Below, piece by piece: positions 5,069 to 6,954 of a stretch of 6,954 nt of DNA. The DNA lies in the NCBI GenBank assembly GCA_036278595.1, contig DASUKS010000157.1:1-6954 (forward strand). The letters are read 5' to 3'. The translations under genes were made by a program, and so were the position numbers. Under the pieces are notes generated by a model. It made no database searches, had not been told where the DNA came from, and saw only the letters and a list, made by a program, of their open reading frames with translations. This DNA is from JADMII01 sp036278595. Lineage in GTDB: Bacteria; Chloroflexota; Dehalococcoidia; DSTF01; JACRBR01. The first letter of the stretch is position 1; every line of letters begins with the position of its first letter.

Positions 5069-6193
5069 ATGCCCCGGTTCATCTCACTCCGCGACCGCGG
5101 CCAGGTCCTGCTCGCCGTCGCGCTCCTCATTCCGGTCCTGCTCGGCATGACCGCCATCGCCGTCGATATCGGGAGCTACGCCGACAACAAGCGCGAGCTG
5201 CAGAACGACGCCGATGCGATCGCCCTCGCCGCCGCGCAGAATCTCTGTACCCCGAACCCGATGGACTGCTCGAGCACGACGAGCGCGCAGTCGGCGGCTG
5301 ATGACTACGCCACCAAGAACAACATCGATACGAGCAAGGTCACCGTGACGTTCGACAACATCGCCGTGACGCCGACCGGCAACCCGACCGCGCGCGTCTC
5401 GATCAGCGAGGACCACAAGTTCGCGTTCGCGCGCGTACTGGGCATCAGCTCGAAGGGGGTAAGCGCCCGCGCGGCCGCGGTGAAGACCTCGCCCGGCGGC
5501 GTCGCCGGCATCACGCCGTGGGCCGTGCTCGACCCGCCGCCCGCCTCGGGTACGAACGTCACGCTGAAGTGGGACTCGAGCAACCCGTCCAACGGAAACT
5601 TCCAGGCGATCCAGGTTGACCTGGGGAGCGGTAGCGGCGCGAAGACGTACCAGGACACCATCAGTTACGGCAGCTCGTCCATTATCTGTGCGGAGGGCGT
5701 CACCACCTGCACGAACACGAGCCCGGTGTGTCCCGACTACGATCAGTGCCCGCCCGAGACCGGCAACATGACGAGCTCGACGAAGGACGGGGTCAACTTC
5801 CTGCTCAACAACACGAGCACAACCTGCGACACGTTCGCAGAGGCGTTCAGTGGCCCGGACGCGTTCGGGACCTACACGCTCAACCCGAACTGCAACCCCT
5901 GGGCGGGCCCTGGCGCGTGTCCGATGAGCAACCCGGAGACGTCACCGTACGCCCAGTGCAGCAGGCGCGTCCTGATCCTTCCGATTATCAACGGCTTCGG
6001 CAGCGGGTCTTCGACCCCGGTGACGGTGAAGTCGTTCGGCCTGTTCTGGCTCCAAGGATTCGAGAACGGCGTCTGCACCGGGAGCAACTGCAACATCATC
6101 GGTACATTTGTGAAGGCCGATGTCACGATCGGCGCCCTCGCCGGCGTGTATGACGGCGCGTCGTCGATCCACTACACGCGCCTGACGGAGTAG
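5069..6193 (+). CDS. TadG-like Cys-rich pseudopilin-type protein, paralogue 2
   Basis: This is a clear tandem paralogue of the preceding gene. Over the 50-residue N-terminal module (11-60) I count 39 identities, including LLIPVLLGM, AVDIGSYAD and ADAIALAA; one difference is LQNDADA in place of the usual LQNAADA. The 374-residue protein is shorter because it lacks the Thr/Pro-rich insertion: residues 253-270 (CDTFAEAFSGPDAFGTYT) join directly what the insertion separates in paralogue 1. The C-terminal domain is shared: CNPWAGPGACP (275-285), CSRRVLILPIINGF (297-310), a GFENGVCTGSNC segment, GTFVKADV, and an SSIHYTRLTE end. All 12 cysteines lie after the helix and 11-12 have counterparts in paralogue 1, which suggests disulfides in an exported domain. 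ATG 5069 follows GAGGAGG with a 4-nt spacer; an upstream in-frame TTG at 5054 overlaps that ribosome site and is unlikely. Stop TAG 6191-6193. Confidence 0.86.
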   Translation: MPRFISLRDRGQVLLAVALLIPVLLGMTAIAVDIGSYADNKRELQNDADAIALAAAQNLCTPNPMDCSSTTSAQSAADDYATKNNIDTSKVTVTFDNIAVTPTGNPTARVSISEDHKFAFARVLGISSKGVSARAAAVKTSPGGVAGITPWAVLDPPPASGTNVTLKWDSSNPSNGNFQAIQVDLGSGSGAKTYQDTISYGSSSIICAEGVTTCTNTSPVCPDYDQCPPETGNMTSSTKDGVNFLLNNTSTTCDTFAEAFSGPDAFGTYTLNPNCNPWAGPGACPMSNPETSPYAQCSRRVLILPIINGFGSGSSTPVTVKSFGLFWLQGFENGVCTGSNCNIIGTFVKADVTIGALAGVYDGASSIHYTRLTE

Positions 6194-6201
6194 CCGGCTA
6201 C
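6190..6201. other. 12-nt perfect palindrome spanning both convergent stop codons
   Basis: GTAGCCGGCTAC contains the TAG of the plus-strand TadG-like gene (6191-6193) and, on the other strand, the TAG of the HAD gene (6200-6198). The 4-nt gap is part of the palindrome. It leaves no room for an ordinary terminator, so transcripts from the two sides probably overlap. Confidence 0.6.
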
Positions 6202-6887
6202 CCGCGAATAACGCTGATTGCGCGCTCGACGTCCGACAGATCCTCGAGCGCGCAGTCGGCGCCTGCCGCCCGCAGCTCATCGACATCATTGCGTCCGGTC
6301 GCGACCGCCACCGCGTACGCCCCGTTCGCGTGCGCCGCGCGCACGTCGTGGGGCGTGTCGCCAATGACGACGATGCGTGCGCCGCGCCCGTCGCCGTTCC
6401 GCAGCCGCTCGATGCCCCGCGCGATGACGATCGCGCGATCCTCCGAGTCCTCGCCGAAGCCGCCCGTCATCGGCTCGAAGTAGCCGTCGATGCCGTAGTG
6501 CCGGAGCTTCAGCTCGCCGCCGCGCCGGAAGTTCCCGGTCCCGAGGCCCTGCACGATGTCATCGCGCTCGCGGAGCAGATCGAGGACCTCCGCGATACCC
6601 GGCATGAGGCGCCCGCCGACCACCTCGCCCAGCGTCTCCGCCAGATGGTCGAGATAACCATCCAAGAATCGCTGGATCTCCGTCGGGATGTCGTCCTCAT
6701 GGACGCCGTGTTCGCGCGCAGCGTCGCTGAAGATCGCCGTATCGGTCCGCCCGGAGAACTCGACCTTCCGGAACGCGTCCTCAATGCCGTACAGGTCGCA
6801 GAACGCGCGCGCCATCGCTAGGCTGCCGGCGCCGCCCGTGTATAGCAGCGTATTGTCGATATCCCACAGGACAATGGTGTGTGTCAG
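6198..6887 (-). CDS. HAD-superfamily hydrolase, phosphoglycolate-phosphatase-like
   Basis: HAD phosphatases hydrolyse phosphoesters through an aspartyl-phosphate. Counting from the CTG at 6887, the 229-residue protein has all four motifs. Motif I is WDIDNTLL with Asp9 and Asp11. Motif II is GLGTGN with Thr117. Motif III is the Lys127 region (GELKLRHYGIDGYF). Motif IV is VVIGDTPHD with Asp177 and Asp181, which bind Mg. The helical cap inserted after motif I (about residues 20-90) and the GTGN...GYF pattern point to the Gph/PGMB-like subgroup; the substrate cannot be told. The first ATG in frame (6815) would remove motif I, so the real start is upstream, yet no ATG, GTG or TTG lies between motif I and an in-frame TGA at 6899-6897. 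CTG 6887 is the best choice: GAGG sits 7 nt before it and it overlaps the previous gene's stop as CTGA. Convergent with the TadG-like gene, 4 nt apart. Confidence 0.85.
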   Translation of the reverse strand: MTHTIVLWDIDNTLLYTGGAGSLAMARAFCDLYGIEDAFRKVEFSGRTDTAIFSDAAREHGVHEDDIPTEIQRFLDGYLDHLAETLGEVVGGRLMPGIAEVLDLLRERDDIVQGLGTGNFRRGGELKLRHYGIDGYFEPMTGGFGEDSEDRAIVIARGIERLRNGDGRGARIVVIGDTPHDVRAAHANGAYAVAVATGRNDVDELRAAGADCALEDLSDVERAISVIRG

Positions 6888-6954
6888 AGAGATGCCTCAA
6901 TCACAGGGTTGCCATATCGCTCCAGTAACCCAGCGGCGAACCATGGACCCGTTC
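6884..6954 (-). CDS. C-terminal tail of an unidentified upstream gene (partial)
   Basis: One minus-strand frame entering from the right edge encodes about 22 residues (TGPWFAAGLLERYG, then NPVIEASL) and ends at TGA 6886-6884. It is the most protein-like of the three frames, and its stop overlaps the CTG start of the HAD gene by four bases, the usual arrangement of translationally coupled genes. The piece is too short to name. If real, it is the upstream member of an operon with the HAD gene. Confidence 0.4.
   Translation of the reverse strand, partial: TGPWFAAGLLERYGNPVIEASL

Noticed and set aside
2992..6193. A complete Tad pilus operon
   Set aside because: Only TadE-like and TadG-like components are present; no ATPase, platform proteins, secretin, Flp pilin or peptidase.
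6198..6815. HAD gene starting at the first ATG
   Set aside because: This start would delete the catalytic DxD motif, which is encoded in frame just upstream.

Overview
This window looks like a piece of a GC-rich bacterial chromosome, most plausibly from the phylum Chloroflexota (inferred). Three things point that way: TadE/TadG-type pseudopilin genes with a Thr-Pro-Ala spacer, a glycosyltransferase-39-like tail beside a serine-hydrolase remnant, and a membrane-anchored cupredoxin. No single gene here proves the lineage. There is no rRNA, CRISPR array, transposase, integrase or phage gene.

Layout. 2-244 (+) is the 3' end of a probable GT39-type membrane glycosyltransferase. It converges on 260-457 (-), the C-terminal remnant of a serine hydrolase (class A beta-lactamase-like fold) that has no start codon. 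The remnant lies directly against the 3' end of a tRNA-Pro(UGG) gene (482-558, -). A strong hairpin then separates the tRNA from a five-helix membrane protein ending in an amicyanin-like type 1 copper domain (667-1398, -). Next is pyrD, a class 1B-like dihydroorotate dehydrogenase (1534-2484, -). Divergent from pyrD is an orphan 74-residue gene (2627-2851, +).

The second half is a plus-strand surface-appendage cluster: a TadE-like pseudopilin (2992-3441) and two tandem, clearly paralogous, Cys-rich TadG-like proteins (3570-4928 and 5069-6193). The gaps of about 130-140 nt between them hold several inverted repeats. No Tad ATPase, platform protein, secretin, Flp pilin or prepilin peptidase is in view, so any assembly machinery must be encoded elsewhere. 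Convergent to the last TadG gene, and only 4 nt from it, is a HAD-family phosphatase (6198-6887, -). It probably starts at an unusual CTG that overlaps the stop of the preceding partial gene (6884-6954, -).

How the genes relate. Only TadE-TadG-TadG reads as a functional unit, for extracytoplasmic pilus or adhesin components. The other genes are unrelated housekeeping or accessory functions: pyrimidine synthesis, copper electron transfer and a phosphatase. I see no convincing wholly new system. The items most worth a second look are the Cys-rich ectodomain shared by the two TadG paralogues, the Cys-to-Ser change at the catalytic-base position of PyrD, the gene remnant at the tRNA 3' end, and the CTG start of the HAD gene.
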